Shown here: piece after piece, positions 20,524 to 32,129 of the stretch | Layout: each line of letters starts with the position of its first letter | How positions within the stretch are numbered: position 1 is the first letter of the stretch | DNA from: Muscardinus avellanarius | Taxonomy: Eukaryota; Chordata; Mammalia; Rodentia; Gliridae | DNA: 64,000 nucleotides | Assembly: GCA_963383645.1 (NCBI GenBank) | Contig: OY726572.1 | Coordinates: 26,976,792 to 27,040,791 of the forward strand | Direction of reading: 5' to 3' | Notes under the pieces: generated by a model | Told to the model about the DNA's origin: nothing | The model's input: only the letters and a program-made list of their open reading frames with translations | The model's database searches: none | Translations under genes and position numbers: made by a program

Positions 20524-21306
20524 ATTGGCTGAATTGTTTTCCCCGAATTCATATGTTGAAGACTGTAATTGTCTATTTTCTTTTTGCTATAACAAGATAC
20601 CTAAGGTTGGGTACTATATAAAGAAAAAGGTTTATTTAGCATAGTTTTGGAGCTGAAAATCTAAGACTGGGTATCTGTCTGTTTAGCTTCTAGAGAAGGT
20701 CTTATGGTGGGATTGAGTATCAGTGGGATTACAGGCAAGAGAGAAAGCCAGAGAGTGAGGAGGAACTTGCTCTTTTATAAAAACTCACCCTTGTGGGGAT
20801 TAACTAGAGTTCTATGGGAACTACTCGACCCCTTTAAAGGGCAATGCCCCCAGTGACTTCGTTATCTTCTTCCAACTTCACCTTTTAAAGGTTCACTCTC
20901 CAAGCACTACCTCACTGAGGATCAGGTTTCCAATACATCTACCTTTGGGGGACCTGCTCAAACGATATCCAAACCATAGGCAAGTCCTAACCCCCAGGTC
21001 CCTGGAATTGACTACATGTGGCATAGGGTCCTTAAAGAGGTCATTAGGTTAAAGTAAGGCCAATAGGGGTGTCTTGATACAGTGGGACTGGTGTCTTTTT
21101 AAGAGAAAATTTGTATAAAGACAGATACAGGGAAAAGACCACGAGAAGACAGAGGGAAAACACGACCATCTCTAAGCCAAGGAGTGAGGCCTTTGCAGAG
21201 ACCAATTCTACCAGAACCTTAGATTTCTAGCCTCAAAAAAAGCAGATGCTTTTTTGTTATTGAAAACACCCAGCCTATGGTACTTTGATATGGCAGCCCA
21301 AGCACA
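20524..21306 (+). mobile_element. MaLR LTR (MLT1/MST-type), split by another LTR
   Basis: Left piece 20524-20561 ends 'ttcatatgttgaag'. Right piece 20981-21306 resumes 'tcctaacccccaggtccctg' and goes on to 'gcagcccaagcacac'. Confidence 0.75.
20562..20980 (-). mobile_element. Rodent MaLR-type LTR nested in the older MaLR LTR
   Basis: Reverse complement begins 'cctatggtttggatatc', carries 'cccccaaaggtagatg' and 'ggcattgccctttaaagg', and ends with 'aataaacctttttcttt' and 'ggtatcttgttatagc'. This is the MT/ORR1-like layout, including a polyadenylation motif. Confidence 0.65.
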
Positions 21307-21578
21307 CAAATACAGGAGGATCAGTGTTTTGTTCTGTTTTGCAGAATAATTTCTCAGGTATGTTATACTACATCATACTGTATTAACATACTAGACACAT
21401 ATATTTAAGAATATATTATGATTTTTCTCCCTGATCTGATCTCTTATGAAATGTAAATCCATAAACAGTATAGTCCATTACCATTTTGGAGCTTTGTAGC
21501 AAATATTTTTTTGTGATGTTGGGGATTAAACCCAGGGGCTTTTGAATGCTAGGATAGATTACTATGTGGCTGAGCTAT

Positions 21579-21626
21579 ATATACATACATACATACATAC
21601 ATACATACATACATACATACATACAT
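21579..21626. repeat. (ACAT)n microsatellite within the SINE
   Basis: About 11 tetranucleotide units. Confidence 0.95.
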
Positions 21627-21689
21627 TTATTATTTTGAGGCAGGAGCTCACTGAAGTTGCTGAGGCTGCTTTCAAACCTGTGATCCTCT

Positions 21690-22166
21690 TGTTAGATGAA
21701 TTAGATTCTTATTTCAGATCCCCCCCCCCACCATAAGCTAAGTCTCCTGAAAGGCCCTGGTCTGACCCGTTAAGCTACCATCTCCCTCTGACCACACCTG
21801 GTCACTTACCTGGGAGACCTGCCCTCTCCTGGTGCCCTTGGCCAATCAGTGAAAGGGACATTCCCCGCTGACCCTGAGCCAATTACCTGGCCGCACGACC
21901 CCCTCCCATGGGACTCTAGCCAATTAGTTCAAAGGGCATTTCTCTTAGCCTATTAGCCCCCAATCTGTAACCCCAAGTCCCTATATAACCCTGATCCCAG
22001 TACGCGCTCCCTCTCTTCCCGGATTCTTCTTTCTCTCTCTCCCCCTCTGTCTCTCTGCCTCTCTCTCTCTCTCTCTCTTTCTCTCTTTCTTCCTTTCATA
22101 CCAGCCCCTCCAATAAATCTCTTGGCTACAAGGTGGTCTCTGGTGTGGTCAAACTTTGTCCTTTCA
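21690..22166 (+). mobile_element. Solo endogenous-retrovirus LTR (477 bp)
   Basis: Begins TGTTAG, ends CTTTCA, and is flanked by the 5-bp duplication cctct (21685-21689 and 22167-22171). Several ccaat motifs lie in U3 (near 21841, 21879, 21919). TATA box tatataa is at 21983-21989, a CT-rich stretch at 22010-22095, and AATAAA at 22112-22117, then a short U5. No internal retroviral sequence is present, so it is a recombined solo LTR. The promoter architecture suggests the gamma-retrovirus-like ERV1 class; class is inference. Confidence 0.9.
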
Positions 22167-22916
22167 CCTCTCATCTCAGCCTTCTGGTTTGCTGGGGTTA
22201 CAGGCCTGTGCCATTGCACCCAGCTACTTTGTGGTGTATTTTGCCACCAGCATTTGGCCTCACACTCTTAGACCAGGTCTCTGTGTTATTTCTCTTATCT
22301 TTCAGGTTTCACTGTTAAATTGATAATCTCAGAGAGGTCTTCTCTAACTCCCTGAATCCCATCAGTACCAGCTCCTATTGTACTCCATTCTCTTTCCTAA
22401 AGGCTTGGCTTGGTTGTAATTACTTCCTGGTTGGTCTCTAGTCTGGACAATGAGGACCCACAGGAAGGAGAAGGTTGTCTTCCTGCATCCAACCCCCCAG
22501 CCCACAGTGCCTGGTATAAAGCAGAGTGTAAAATTGTCACTCATTGTTTTGTTGAATGATGACCAAAGACAAGCCAGACCTGGCATTGTGCCCCGGCATG
22601 GAGCTGGCAACTCACCTCTGTGTTCTCCAGGCTCAATACCATCTCGCCCCTGCCTGTGTACTGTATGTGAGCTTGGGCAGGAAAGTGGGTAGTCACAGTT
22701 TAAAAATTTCTATCATCAACTAGGGGGTTGCTTCTGAGAAAGCAAAGCATTTCTAATACTTCTTTGTATCCTTTATGATCCCTTGAATATAAAAATTCAT
22801 GAATATTGGTAGACTGTCTAGTTAGGGACCCCTTATTTCTTCTTTCTTCCATAACATTATTATTTTGACATTTTTTTGTGTGTGACTTTCATGTCTTCCA
22901 TATTGTACTCTAATTT

Positions 22917-23137
22917 TTTTTCTTTCTTTTTGTGGTATTGGGGATTGAACTCAGGTGTGTTCTACTCCTGAGCTACACTCCCAGCCCTATTTTTATTTTG
23001 AAAACCCTAATTTTATTTTGACACATTAACTTGCTGAGATTCTTGTTATATTGCTGAGGCTGGCCTTGAAACTGTCATACTCCTGTCTTTCTTAGTCTTT
23101 CAAGTACTGGGGTTATAGGCATGTACCAGCACACCCA
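22917..23137 (-). mobile_element. B1-dID SINE
   Basis: 'tattggggattgaactcagg' right arm; left arm diverged, ending 'gtaccagcacaccc'. Confidence 0.85.
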
Positions 23138-23149
23138 TGCGGACTCTGA

Positions 23150-23356
23150 TTTTTATTTTTCTTCTCAGTACTAGAGATTGAACCCAGGGGAATTCTACCT
23201 CTGAGCTACATCCCCCAGCCCCATTTCGAATCAGGGTCTCACTAAATTGTGGAGGGCTTCACTACTAAGTAGCAGAGGCTGGCCACGAACCTGCAATTCT
23301 CCTGTCTCAGCTTCCCAAGTAATGGGATTACAAGCGTGTGCCACCACACCCAGCAA
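23150..23356 (-). mobile_element. B1-dID SINE, type A
   Basis: 'actagagattgaacccaggg', 'tgtggagggcttcactacta', then 'ccaccacacccagc'. Confidence 0.9.
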
Positions 23357-23390
23357 CTCTGATCTTTTGAAGAAGTAATTGCTTCCATCT

Positions 23391-23576
23391 TTTTTTGTTT
23401 GTTTTTGTGGTCCTGAGGATTGAACCCAGGGTACACCACAGCTCTATTTAATAACAGGGTCTTGCTAGGTTGATGAGAGTCTTGATATGTTGCTGAGGCT
23501 GTCTTCAAACCTGTGATCCTCCTATTTTAGCTTCCTAAGTACTAGGATTACAGGTGTGTGCCACCAAGCCTGGCTT
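23391..23576 (-). mobile_element. B1-dID SINE
   Basis: T-rich tail, 'cctgaggattgaacccaggg', then 'gtgtgtgccaccaagcctgg'. Third of three minus-strand SINEs in a row. Confidence 0.9.
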
Positions 23577-24148
23577 GCCTCCATCTTTTAAACCCACAGT
23601 TCTTGGTACAATGCTGGCATTTACGAGGAGGCTCAATGTTTGAACAAGGAATAAAGATAATATGGATGATATTAAAACAAGTTTAAAGATGAATTATTTG
23701 GAAATAGATTGTCCTACTTCCAATGAACTGTAAAGATGTCACGAACAATGATACTGAATTTGTGCATAATGGCTTGCAGTCTGTAAAACCCAAGGTCGTC
23801 AAATACTTGTATCTATTTATATAGAGTAGCATGAATACCCAAAATAAAATTATACTAGTCTTAGCGTAAAGAGCAAAGACCTTAGACAAGTTCAGTTTAA
23901 CAGAGTTTAATCAAGCAAAGGATGACTGGCAAGCCAGGCAGCCCTCAGAAGCAGCACGGCTCCTCTGATCTGTCTGCAACACGGGCAGGAGCGCTTGTGG
24001 ACGGAAGCAGAAGTGGCGGCTTCAACTTGGTATCGCGGCATATTAGAACAGTGGCTGCCCCTGCTTGGAGCTCAGCTGCTGTTGTTGACCAAGACACTGC
24101 TGCCTGCTACAAGAATGCACTCCAAAGTTCCTTTAGTTAGTTGAATTA

Positions 24149-24214
24149 CAGGTTGAAATCCCTTATCCCAAATGCTTGGGGACCAAAAGTGTTTTGGATT
24201 TTGGGATTTATTTG

Positions 24215-24253
<39 letters not shown>

Positions 24254-24780
24254 TTTTGTGGGTCCGGGGATGGAACCCAGGAGCATCCAACCTCCAAGCT
24301 ACACCTCCTGCCCTATTTTTTTATTCTTTATTTTGAAACTGGGTCTCACTGAGTTGCGAAGGGCCTCACTAAGTAGCTGAGGCTGTCCTCGAACCGCGAT
24401 CCTCTGGTCTCAGCCTCCCGAATGCTGGGATTACAAGCGTGCGCCACCACGCCCGGCTGGATTTTGGAATTTTTTAGATTTTGGAATATTTGCATACACA
24501 CATATCTGTGTAAATGTATGTGTGTCTGTGTGTGGGTTTTTGTGTGTATAAATATCCTGGGGAGGGGATCCATATCAAGACCCAATATTCATTTATGTTT
24601 ATGTACTTGATACCCACGGCCTGAAGGTAATTTATACAATACTTTTAGTGCACCTGCATTAAACCAAATCATCACATGAGGTCAGGTGTAGAATTTTCCT
24701 CATGCGGCATCATGTTGGTAGTTGGAATAGTTTTGAATTTTTGGAGCATTTTCTATTTCGGATTAGAGATGCTCCACCTG
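24149..24780. mobile_element. Tigger/MER2-like DNA transposon with terminal inverted repeats
   Basis: Left end caggttgaaatcccttatcc; right end, reverse-complemented, caggtggagcatctctaatc. Both are bounded by TA (24147-24148 and 24781-24782), the Tigger-type target duplication. No transposase ORF; a SINE is inserted within. Assignment to MER2/Tigger is from recognition. Confidence 0.82.
24205..24457 (-). mobile_element. B1-dID SINE, type A, inside the DNA transposon
   Basis: Long (TTTA)n tail at 24211-24256, then full right and left arms ending cacgcccggct. Target-site duplication ggattttgg (about 24196-24204 and 24458-24466). Confidence 0.93.
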
Positions 24781-24852
24781 TACTAAGTTAAGATACAGGT
24801 TAAGTAAGGATTCAAGTACAGAGGCCTCCTTAGGCCAAATATACTTTAACAT

Positions 24853-25045
24853 GAGCCGGGCGTGGTGGCACATGCTTGTAATCCCAGCATTCGGGAGGCT
24901 GAGACGGACACCCTCTGCAACTCAGTGAGACCCTGTTTCAAAATAAAGAATAAAAAATTGGGCAGGGGGTGTAGCTCGGAGGTCAAATGCCTCTGGGTTC
25001 CATCCCCAGACTCTCAAAACAAAAACAAAAAACCCCCCAAAAAAC
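24853..25045 (+). mobile_element. B1-dID SINE, type A, with internal deletion
   Basis: Flanked by the 16-bp duplication aaatatactttaacat (24837-24852 and 25046-25061). About 50 bp of the left arm between 'gaggctgagacgg' and 'accctctgcaactcag' are missing. Confidence 0.93.
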
Positions 25046-25558
25046 AAATATACTTTAACATTAGAGAAGCTGCTTAGTGGATAATGAATAAACAATGAAG
25101 TACCATTGTGTTTTTATTCCTGTTAATATCACCTAACACTTTAGAAGCTTGTATCATTTCCAATCATAATTTTGAATGGTAATCTAATACAAAATTTTGC
25201 TCAAACCTTATGGCTCCTCTGAACTTTTTGTTGGTATAGATAACACTGCTGCTGATACCTAAACATAAGGCTGAATGTAATTTTTTTTTGATTACTGGGA
25301 AACATTTGCAGAAATCAGGCTACTGAAATATTTGAAAGATATTATTAAACTGCTTTCTAAAAACTTATTTCATTTTACTTCCACCTTTATACTAATATTC
25401 TTATATGTTTTCCCAAAAGTGAAGCAGCTATAACGTATTTTCTTTTTTAGTTTACATTTATTTTGTTGGCTTCATTAATTTGGACATTACAAATTCATTT
25501 ACTCATTGTGTTCTCTTTTATCTTAATTGACTTTTTTTCACTTTTAAATTTGGTCTTA

Positions 25559-25776
25559 CTAGCTGGGTGTGGTGGCGCACGCTTGTAATCCCAGCATTTG
25601 GGAGGCTGAGACAAGAGGATCGTGGTTCACGGATGACCTCAGCTACTTATGCCCTTTGCCACTCAGTGGGACCCTGTTTCAAAATAAAGAATAAAAAATT
25701 AGGACTGGGGGTGTAGCTCGGAGATAGAATGCCCCTGGGCTCCATCCCCTGTACTGTAAAAATAAATAAATTTAAA
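25559..25776 (+). mobile_element. B1-dID SINE, type A
   Basis: Full copy; target-site duplication aaatttggtctta (25546-25558 and 25777-25789). Confidence 0.94.
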
Positions 25777-25789
25777 AAATTTGGTCTTA

Positions 25790-25972
25790 GTGATACTGTG
25801 GCACATGCCTGTTATCTCAGTACTTGGAAGGCTCAGACAGGAGGATCACAGGTTCAAGGCCAGCCTCAGCAACTAAACAAGACCCTGTTTCTAAATAAAA
25901 AATAAAGTCGGGCTGGGAATGTACCTTAGAATTAGATGGCCCCTGGGTTCAATCCCTAGAATCCCCCCAAAT
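25790..25972 (+). mobile_element. B1-dID SINE, old
   Basis: 'ctcagtacttggaaggctca' left arm and 'gggttcaatccctagaat' right arm; directly follows the previous copy. Confidence 0.87.
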
Positions 25973-26582
25973 GTTGGTATTACATTGTTAAAGACAACTT
26001 TCATAATTTTTTTCTCTTAAATATCATTTTCTGACATTTTTGCTTGTTTATTTTTTCCCTTGTTACTTATGCTATTTTTAATTAAATGCTAAATGTTTAC
26101 ATAGTCCAACTATAGATCTTTAACTTTGTTTTTCTTTTCTTTCCCATTGAGTTCTGTGAATTTAAAAAAGAAAAAACAATTCATAAAAGTGCAGTAATAC
26201 TAGAAACAGAATCCAAAAGAACTGCTGGTTGTTTTTCATTGCAGGACATGATTTAATTATGTTGTACTCTGTGAGTGATTTGATAGTTATCAATGGCATA
26301 GCGTTTGGCCCCAGCCGACTACCCATTTTAAATTAAATCACATGGTAACAGTCACTCCTGCTGTGCGTGGGCTGAGCCAGCCTCCACCTTCCAGAACCAG
26401 CTCTTGGGGAATTAGGCAGATGGAGGCTGAGTACTCAGCAGGAAGGGGTCTCACATCTCAATAGAAACATGAAATTCTGCCCACAGCCGTGGCAGCCTGT
26501 GTTCCGTGTAACTTGTGCTGTGCTCGATCAAGTGTCTGCTTGCTGAAGTTTTTAATTGTGAGTAGAAGAGCAAACAGTATAG

Positions 26583-26785
26583 CTGCATGTGCTGGTGCAC
26601 GCTTGTAATTCTAGTTTTTTGGGAGGCTGAGGCAGGAAGACCCAGGTTGGAGGAAAGCCTCAGCAAGTAGTGAGACTCTCATCAACCTAAGGAGACCCTG
26701 TTTCCCAATGAAAATAAAGTAGGGCTGGGGTGTAACCCGGAGGGAGAGGTCCCTGGGTTCTATCCCTAGTAACACACTTGGATAC
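26583..26785 (+). mobile_element. B1-dID SINE, old
   Basis: 'gggaggctgaggcaggaaga', then 'gggctggggtgtaacccgga' and 'gggttctatccctag'. Confidence 0.87.
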
Positions 26786-28027
26786 ACATAAAAGAAAAGA
26801 AAGTCTGCATGAGGTCCTTGACAGCCTGATTTAGAGGAAGGGGAGAATGCCCGTGCGTACACACACATACTCTAATACACATATCCCTCAAGTATTTCAA
26901 ATGGATTTTCATCATGAGCAAAACTCCACCCATAAAGGCTCTCCAGTGCTTGATGGGGGCATGGCTGCCCTACGTAGAACATTCAGAAAGGGAGAATCCC
27001 TCATTATTCCAAAAGGCCGAGTAGAAAAGGCCTTGGGATATTATGCCAATGTAGTTTTACTACCTTGGGGATTTGGGGGGGAAGCTGACCCAGAGCCTTT
27101 ACAGCGAGAGCCCAGCCTTTACTTGGGTTGGGTGCAAGAAGTAGACAGTCCAGGGTAGATCCAAGTGTGTGGCCTCCTGCTCTGCCTCTTGTGATCTGAT
27201 ACGGCTTCTTGTTAAATAACTTCAAAGGGCAGCTGAGCCTGGCTGCGAAGACGCTCACAGCAAGGCAATTTCTCACCTGCTGTCTCTGATCACAGAAGAC
27301 CCAACCCGCCTCACATTTCTCCCCGGGGCACAAGTGGTGGACATGCTGTAACTTGTCCAGGAAGAAAGGCAAGGGGCCCAGAGTCACACTGTTTGCATGG
27401 CGCGTTGACGTGGGCTGGGGCAAGTTTCAAATATAACCCAGGGTTACGGTTTTAGAATTAAATGTGTTGAAGGCGGAGCTGCAGGGCACTGCTTCCTAAA
27501 ATATAGACACTGAACATTGAAGCAGCTTTAGGATCAGCTTGTCAAATTGGAGTAGATTCCAGTGCGGAAGACATCTGAGACTGTTTACCATTGGGGCCAA
27601 ACGTGGAGAATTGACTGGATTGACTGTTTTCAACGATGAAAGAATGTTTTCACAAGACTGGCTTGGCAGGTCGGGATGGAGCGGGGTTCTGTGGCCCGAG
27701 CTGCTCACTCCCACCCTGACGTCGCTGGCTTTCTGCAAGCTGAGAGTGCACTGTTGTATCAGTGGCATTTCTGACATTTTTGAGTGACCCCACTCAATTG
27801 TCATCATTTTATCCCAGGATCAAGGGACAGGTTTTAACTATCTTCCATTTTCAGTTGCCTTTGTTGGATCATTAGGATTTTTTTTTTTGAAAAGGTGAAA
27901 AGTACAAATGATTAAATAGTAAACATGTCTATATCTATGCCCCGCAGTTTGTATATGTCTACTTGTCAGATGTGCCGCCCATTTTTCTTTTTTGTTGGAA
28001 AAAATATTCCCATAAAGTGACTTCTAA

Positions 28028-28160
28028 GCTGGGTGTGGTGGCGCATGGTTTTAATTCCAGTAATTGGGAGGCTGAGACAGGAGGATTGCAGTTCATGGCC
28101 AGCCTCAGATCCTTAGTGAGGCCCTCCGCAACTTAGTGAGACCTTTTTTCAAAATAAAGA
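28028..28160 (+). mobile_element. B1-dID SINE left arm, truncated
   Basis: 'gctgggtgtggtggcgcatg' to 'agtgagaccttttttcaaaa'. The ID arm is replaced by a second SINE start. Confidence 0.85.
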
Positions 28161-28162
28161 AG

Positions 28163-28312
28163 AAACCAGGTGTGGTGGTGCACATGTATAATCCCAGTAC
28201 AACAGAGTCTAAATTGTGGGGGGCCTCGCTAAGTTGCTGAGACTGACTGTGAACTCTGATCCTCCTGTCTCAGCCTCCTGAGCACGAGGATTACAGTTGT
28301 GTTTCACAGTCC
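28163..28312. mobile_element. Inverted SINE fragments
   Basis: A short plus-strand left-arm start (28163-28200, 'ccaggtgtggtggtgcacat') runs straight into a minus-strand left arm (28203-28312, 'cctcgctaagttgctgagac'). Confidence 0.75.
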
Positions 28313-28329
28313 TCTATGGTTCACTGCAG

Positions 28330-29449
28330 TCTTCTTCTTCTTTTTATTTTTAGCACCGTTTTGATCATTCTTGGCCATTTAATGTGCCTTTACTAGTTTT
28401 TTGTATTAGCTTTTCAATATCTCTGAATAAAATCACATTAAGATTTTAATTAAAATGACATCAAATATATAGAAAGATTGTATCAGTTTGAACTAATTCT
28501 TATCCATGTATATGGTATATCTTGATAGTTACTCAGATTTTTTTGTTATATGCATTTTAATTTCAGAAGTCTCTCATATCTTTTGTTAGATTTATTTTAC
28601 TTTACAATTAGTATTACTTTGTGTATCCTTTTCCCATTACATTCATATAATTACAAATTCATTGTTACAGGAATAATGTTGATTCTTCTAGGCTAATTTG
28701 GAGGTGGGAACCTTACTGACCTTTTTTTATCAGCTATAGTTGCTTTTAGAATCTTTTATAAAATCTCTGTAGAATAGGGAAATTACAAATAATTATGCAG
28801 TTTTTTTTCTTTTTAACATTTAGACCTTTTATTTATTTTTTATTTTTTGGTAACATTTCCCAGGATCTAAAATACAGCACTCCACAGGTATTTGTTTCTA
28901 GTTTTTTTTTTTTTTTGGTATTAGGAATTGAACCCTAAGATGTTGCACCTTTGAGCTATATCTCCAACCCTGTTTATTTTTTATTTTGAGACAGGGTCTT
29001 GCTAAGTTGCTGAGGTTCCTCATGAACCTCAATCCTCCTGTCTTAGCCTCCCAAGTACTTGTATTACAAGTTTGTGCTACCACTCCCAGCCTTTTTTTCA
29101 ACTTTGCTAAGAATGCTTCTACGGTTTCCTCATATCTGCTGTATTTTGAGGTATGCTGTTTGTTGTGAGATATGCTGTTGATACTGTTTGCCAGAATAAG
29201 GAAATCTCTTTGTAGTCATAGTTAGCTGGCAGCCATTATTTGTTGTCATGAATAAATGATGAATTTTATAAGATGATTTCTTGCCTTCCTTGAGTTCTGT
29301 TCTACTTTTTAACATTAGAACCACACTTCACTTGAATTTTTGAAATTCTACTTGCTTTTCTGTTTCTTAAATACTGATTTACTAATGTCTAGATATTTTG
29401 CATCTATGTTCATAATTGTGATCTGTGGATTTGTTTTTCTTTTGTGTAC

Positions 29450-29450
<1 letters not shown>
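28330..29450 (-). mobile_element. Old L1 ORF2-region relic
   Basis: Reverse L1 landmarks: 'catcttttgttagattta', 'tccatgtatatggtatatct' and 'gatgaattttataagatgat'. No open frame. A SINE interrupts it at 28896-29094. Confidence 0.6.
28896..29094 (-). mobile_element. B1-dID SINE
   Basis: Poly(T), 'attaggaattgaaccctaag', left arm ending 'gctaccactcccagcc'. Confidence 0.88.
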
Positions 29451-29453
<3 letters not shown>

Positions 29454-29506
<53 letters not shown>

Positions 29507-29697
29507 TTGGTGTGTGGTACCAGGGATTGAACCCAGAGGCATTCTACCTCTGAGCTATACCCCCAGCCCTATTTTAGGATCTCACTAAGTACCAGAGGGC
29601 CTCACTGTAAATGGCTGAGGCTAGCCACAAACCTGCAATCCTCCTGTCTCAGCTTCCCATGTACTGGAATTATAGGTATATACCACCACACCTGGCT
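29454..29697 (-). mobile_element. B1-dID SINE with (TG)n in place of its tail
   Basis: (TG)n at 29454-29504 directly precedes 'accagggattgaacccagag'; left arm ends 'accaccacacctggc'. Confidence 0.9.
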
Positions 29698-30073
29698 TCT
29701 TGTCTGATTTTGATATTGATTTCCTAGGTGACCTGGTTACATCATGTGCCTGTGCATCTCAGTGTCAGGCAAGGACTTGTATAGACCCTTTTGCAGATGT
29801 TGGGGCTGTCGTGTGTGCAGGTCTCTTTTCTCTAATACTTGGACCTGGATGCTCCATGTGCTCAGTCTCCTGGGGCAGCTCTGGCTTCTCAGCTCTGTTT
29901 CAAGCTCCCTGTGGTCCTCCTCCCTGAGCCACAGTCCACAGAGTGGTCTCTGTAGAAGGCTGCTGCTGACCCCAGGGTGGGCCTCACTGGTTCTCTTCTC
30001 TTGGGAAGCACCCTGGTTGCCCAGTGTTGCTATCTAGCCTTCTAGTTGCATATGTTAAGAAAGCTTGTTAAGA

Positions 30074-30300
30074 GCCGAGTTTGGTGATGCACGCTTGTAA
30101 TCCTAGTACTTGGGAGGCTGAGACAGGAGGATCATAGGTTTGTGGCCAGCCTCAACAACCTAGTGAGGCTCTGAGCAATTTAGAGCGAGACCCTGTTTCA
30201 AAATAAAAAATAAAATCAGGCTTGGCATGTAGCTCAGAGGTAGAATGCCACCAGGTTCTATCCCTGGCAGCACAACCAAACCAAACCAAACCAAACCAAG
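30074..30300 (+). mobile_element. B1-dID SINE with (CCAAA)n tail
   Basis: Left arm 'gtacttgggaggctgagaca', right arm 'gcatgtagctcagaggtaga', tail of five ccaaa-type units. Confidence 0.9.
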
Positions 30301-31089
30301 AAGGCATATTTTGGTAACAGTTCTTCTATCATGACCAGCCCCAGAAATGTTTTTAATCAGTATCAATATTTCATGATGTTTTTGTGTTTCAAATGGAGGA
30401 GGGCTGTGAGAGAGGGGGTTAATTTACAGCCCTTTTTCGAGAAGTCCTTTACAGAATTATCAGTTGTTATTTTTTTCCCTCCCCTCCCTCTACCTCATAT
30501 CCACAAACTGAATATCTCTGAGAAGTTCTTTCTTTTTTCTACTGCCCCTGAGCTTCTGGCCAACTCTCTTCACGTACTTTCGTATAGGAAGTTTAGTTAC
30601 TTGTCTCAGCTCCGACCAGCCCATTGCGAGGTTCCTTTCCCTTTGTCATTGGCCAGTTTGTTTCACTCTTCAGAGTTCTTCTAGAACACATCGGATATGA
30701 GCTTTTGAAACTTTTTTTTTTAAACAAATAACTGTCATATACTTTTAAATACCACCACAGATCTTTTGTATTTTTAATGAATATATTTTAATGTTAATAT
30801 ATTTTAATGTTAATTTTCTCGGAAAAACATCAGCTCTGCAGGATTGAAGACTGTTGGATCGAATACCATGCAAGCCAAGTCCAGAGGTGTAGACATTGTT
30901 ATATAATGGAGTAAGAGTAGCTTTCCATTACAGATGTCCCCAAAGCCAGCTTCATATGAAAAGGAGTATCTATGTTTACGTAAATCAGTCAACCAAGATG
31001 AAGTGCAGGCTCCTGTGCTAGGGTCCAGAACCTTCTGTACAAGCCACTTAACTGACCTCACAGTCAATAATCTAGTTGGGAATATTTAA

Positions 31090-31108
31090 AAAAAAAAAAA
31101 AAGAAAAA
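31090..31108. repeat. Poly(A) run
   Basis: A homopolymer run with no SINE or L1 body recognised beside it. A second such run is at 31462-31478. Confidence 0.85.
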
Positions 31109-31539
31109 GCAAGTAATGTGGGATAGCACATGTGACGGCAAAGCAAACAATAAAAACAGAACAGGAGCTCAGATGGTGCAAGGATCCTGGTGGGGTGGGC
31201 AGGCATTTGGGGAGAACACAAAGAAGGAAGGACTTGAGGACTGGGGTTTCCAGGCGCTCACACAAGAGAGGGGCTTGTGTTTTTGCACAGGACATCTTGT
31301 GTGCAGGGGCAGGTGGGCCAGGAGGCCAGAGGACTGAGGAGCTTCTGCAGGGACAAACCAGCAGGAAGTCAGCGTGGGAAGAAGGGTTGGGGCCAGATGT
31401 CTAGGGTCTTGAAATGATCTCATGGTTAGCAAAAGTGTGATGAAAGTCTTTGAATGAAGGAGAAAAAAAAAAAAAAAAGATTTGCGGCATTTTAGGGGAA
31501 ATCTGTTTGTAAATTTGGGTGAGGATTTTGTTTCCTAAT

Positions 31540-31705
31540 CTACTGCTTCTCACACTTACCTGCACATTTCTATCATTTGGGAGCTGAACTGATGCCCGGG
31601 CCTTCCCCAGAGATTCTGATTCAATTGGTGTGGAGCTGGGCCTGGGTTTTGGTAATTAAAAGCTGCCCTGATGATGCTAATGTGGAAGACAGCCTGGGAA
31701 CTCCT
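31540..31705. mobile_element. MER5A-like DNA transposon relic
   Basis: 'agagattctgattcaattgg', 'gtggagctgggcctgggttt' and 'gccctgatgatgctaatgtg' are in MER5A order. Confidence 0.75.
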
Positions 31706-31793
31706 GTCTCACTTACCCGTAAAATCCTGGCCTCTGCTCTTTGTGCTGATGCACAGCTGGCCAGGTGTGTGCAGAAGCAACTGGTAGGAGGAA

Positions 31794-31990
31794 AGGTACT
31801 GGGGATTGCACCCAGGGTTGTCTACCTCTGAGCTACACCCCCAGCCCTACTTTTCAATTTTAATTTGGATTTAGTCTCGCTAGGTTGATGAGAATCTCAC
31901 TGCTTGGCTAAGACTTTCCTCGAGCCTATGATCCTCCTGTCTGGGCCTCCCAGGTACTAGGAATACAAGTGTGTGCCAACACACCTAGCT
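31794..31990 (-). mobile_element. B1-dID SINE
   Basis: 'tactggggattgcacccagg', then 'cctcccaggtactaggaata'. Confidence 0.87.
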
Positions 31991-32097
31991 TTATTTTTTA
32001 TTTTGAAGTAGGGTCTTGCTAAATTGCTGAGGCTGGCCTTGAACCTGTGATCCTTTTGACAGCACTGGGATTACAGGGGTGTGTCACCATGCCTGGA
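31991..32097 (-). mobile_element. B1-dID SINE left arm, truncated
   Basis: 'gggtcttgctaaattgctga' to 'gtgtgtcaccatgcctgg'; the ID arm is absent. Confidence 0.82.
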
Positions 32098-32129
32098 TTA
32101 AAAAAAAAATCTGATTTTTAAAAGTACTT

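Larger units (their letters stand above)
21507..22226 (-). mobile_element. B1-dID SINE split by a solo LTR
   Basis: Right arm and linker at 21507-21689, including an (ACAT)n at 21579-21626; left arm at 22167-22226 (tctcagccttctggtttgct). Joining the pieces across the LTR gives a normal SINE. Confidence 0.88.

Noticed and set aside
21690..22166. Retroviral coding sequence next to the LTR
   Set aside because: Both sides of the LTR are the same interrupted SINE; no internal sequence remains.
27004..27423. 139-codon open frame on the minus strand
   Set aside because: No recognisable domain, no codon bias, no exon signals; probably chance.
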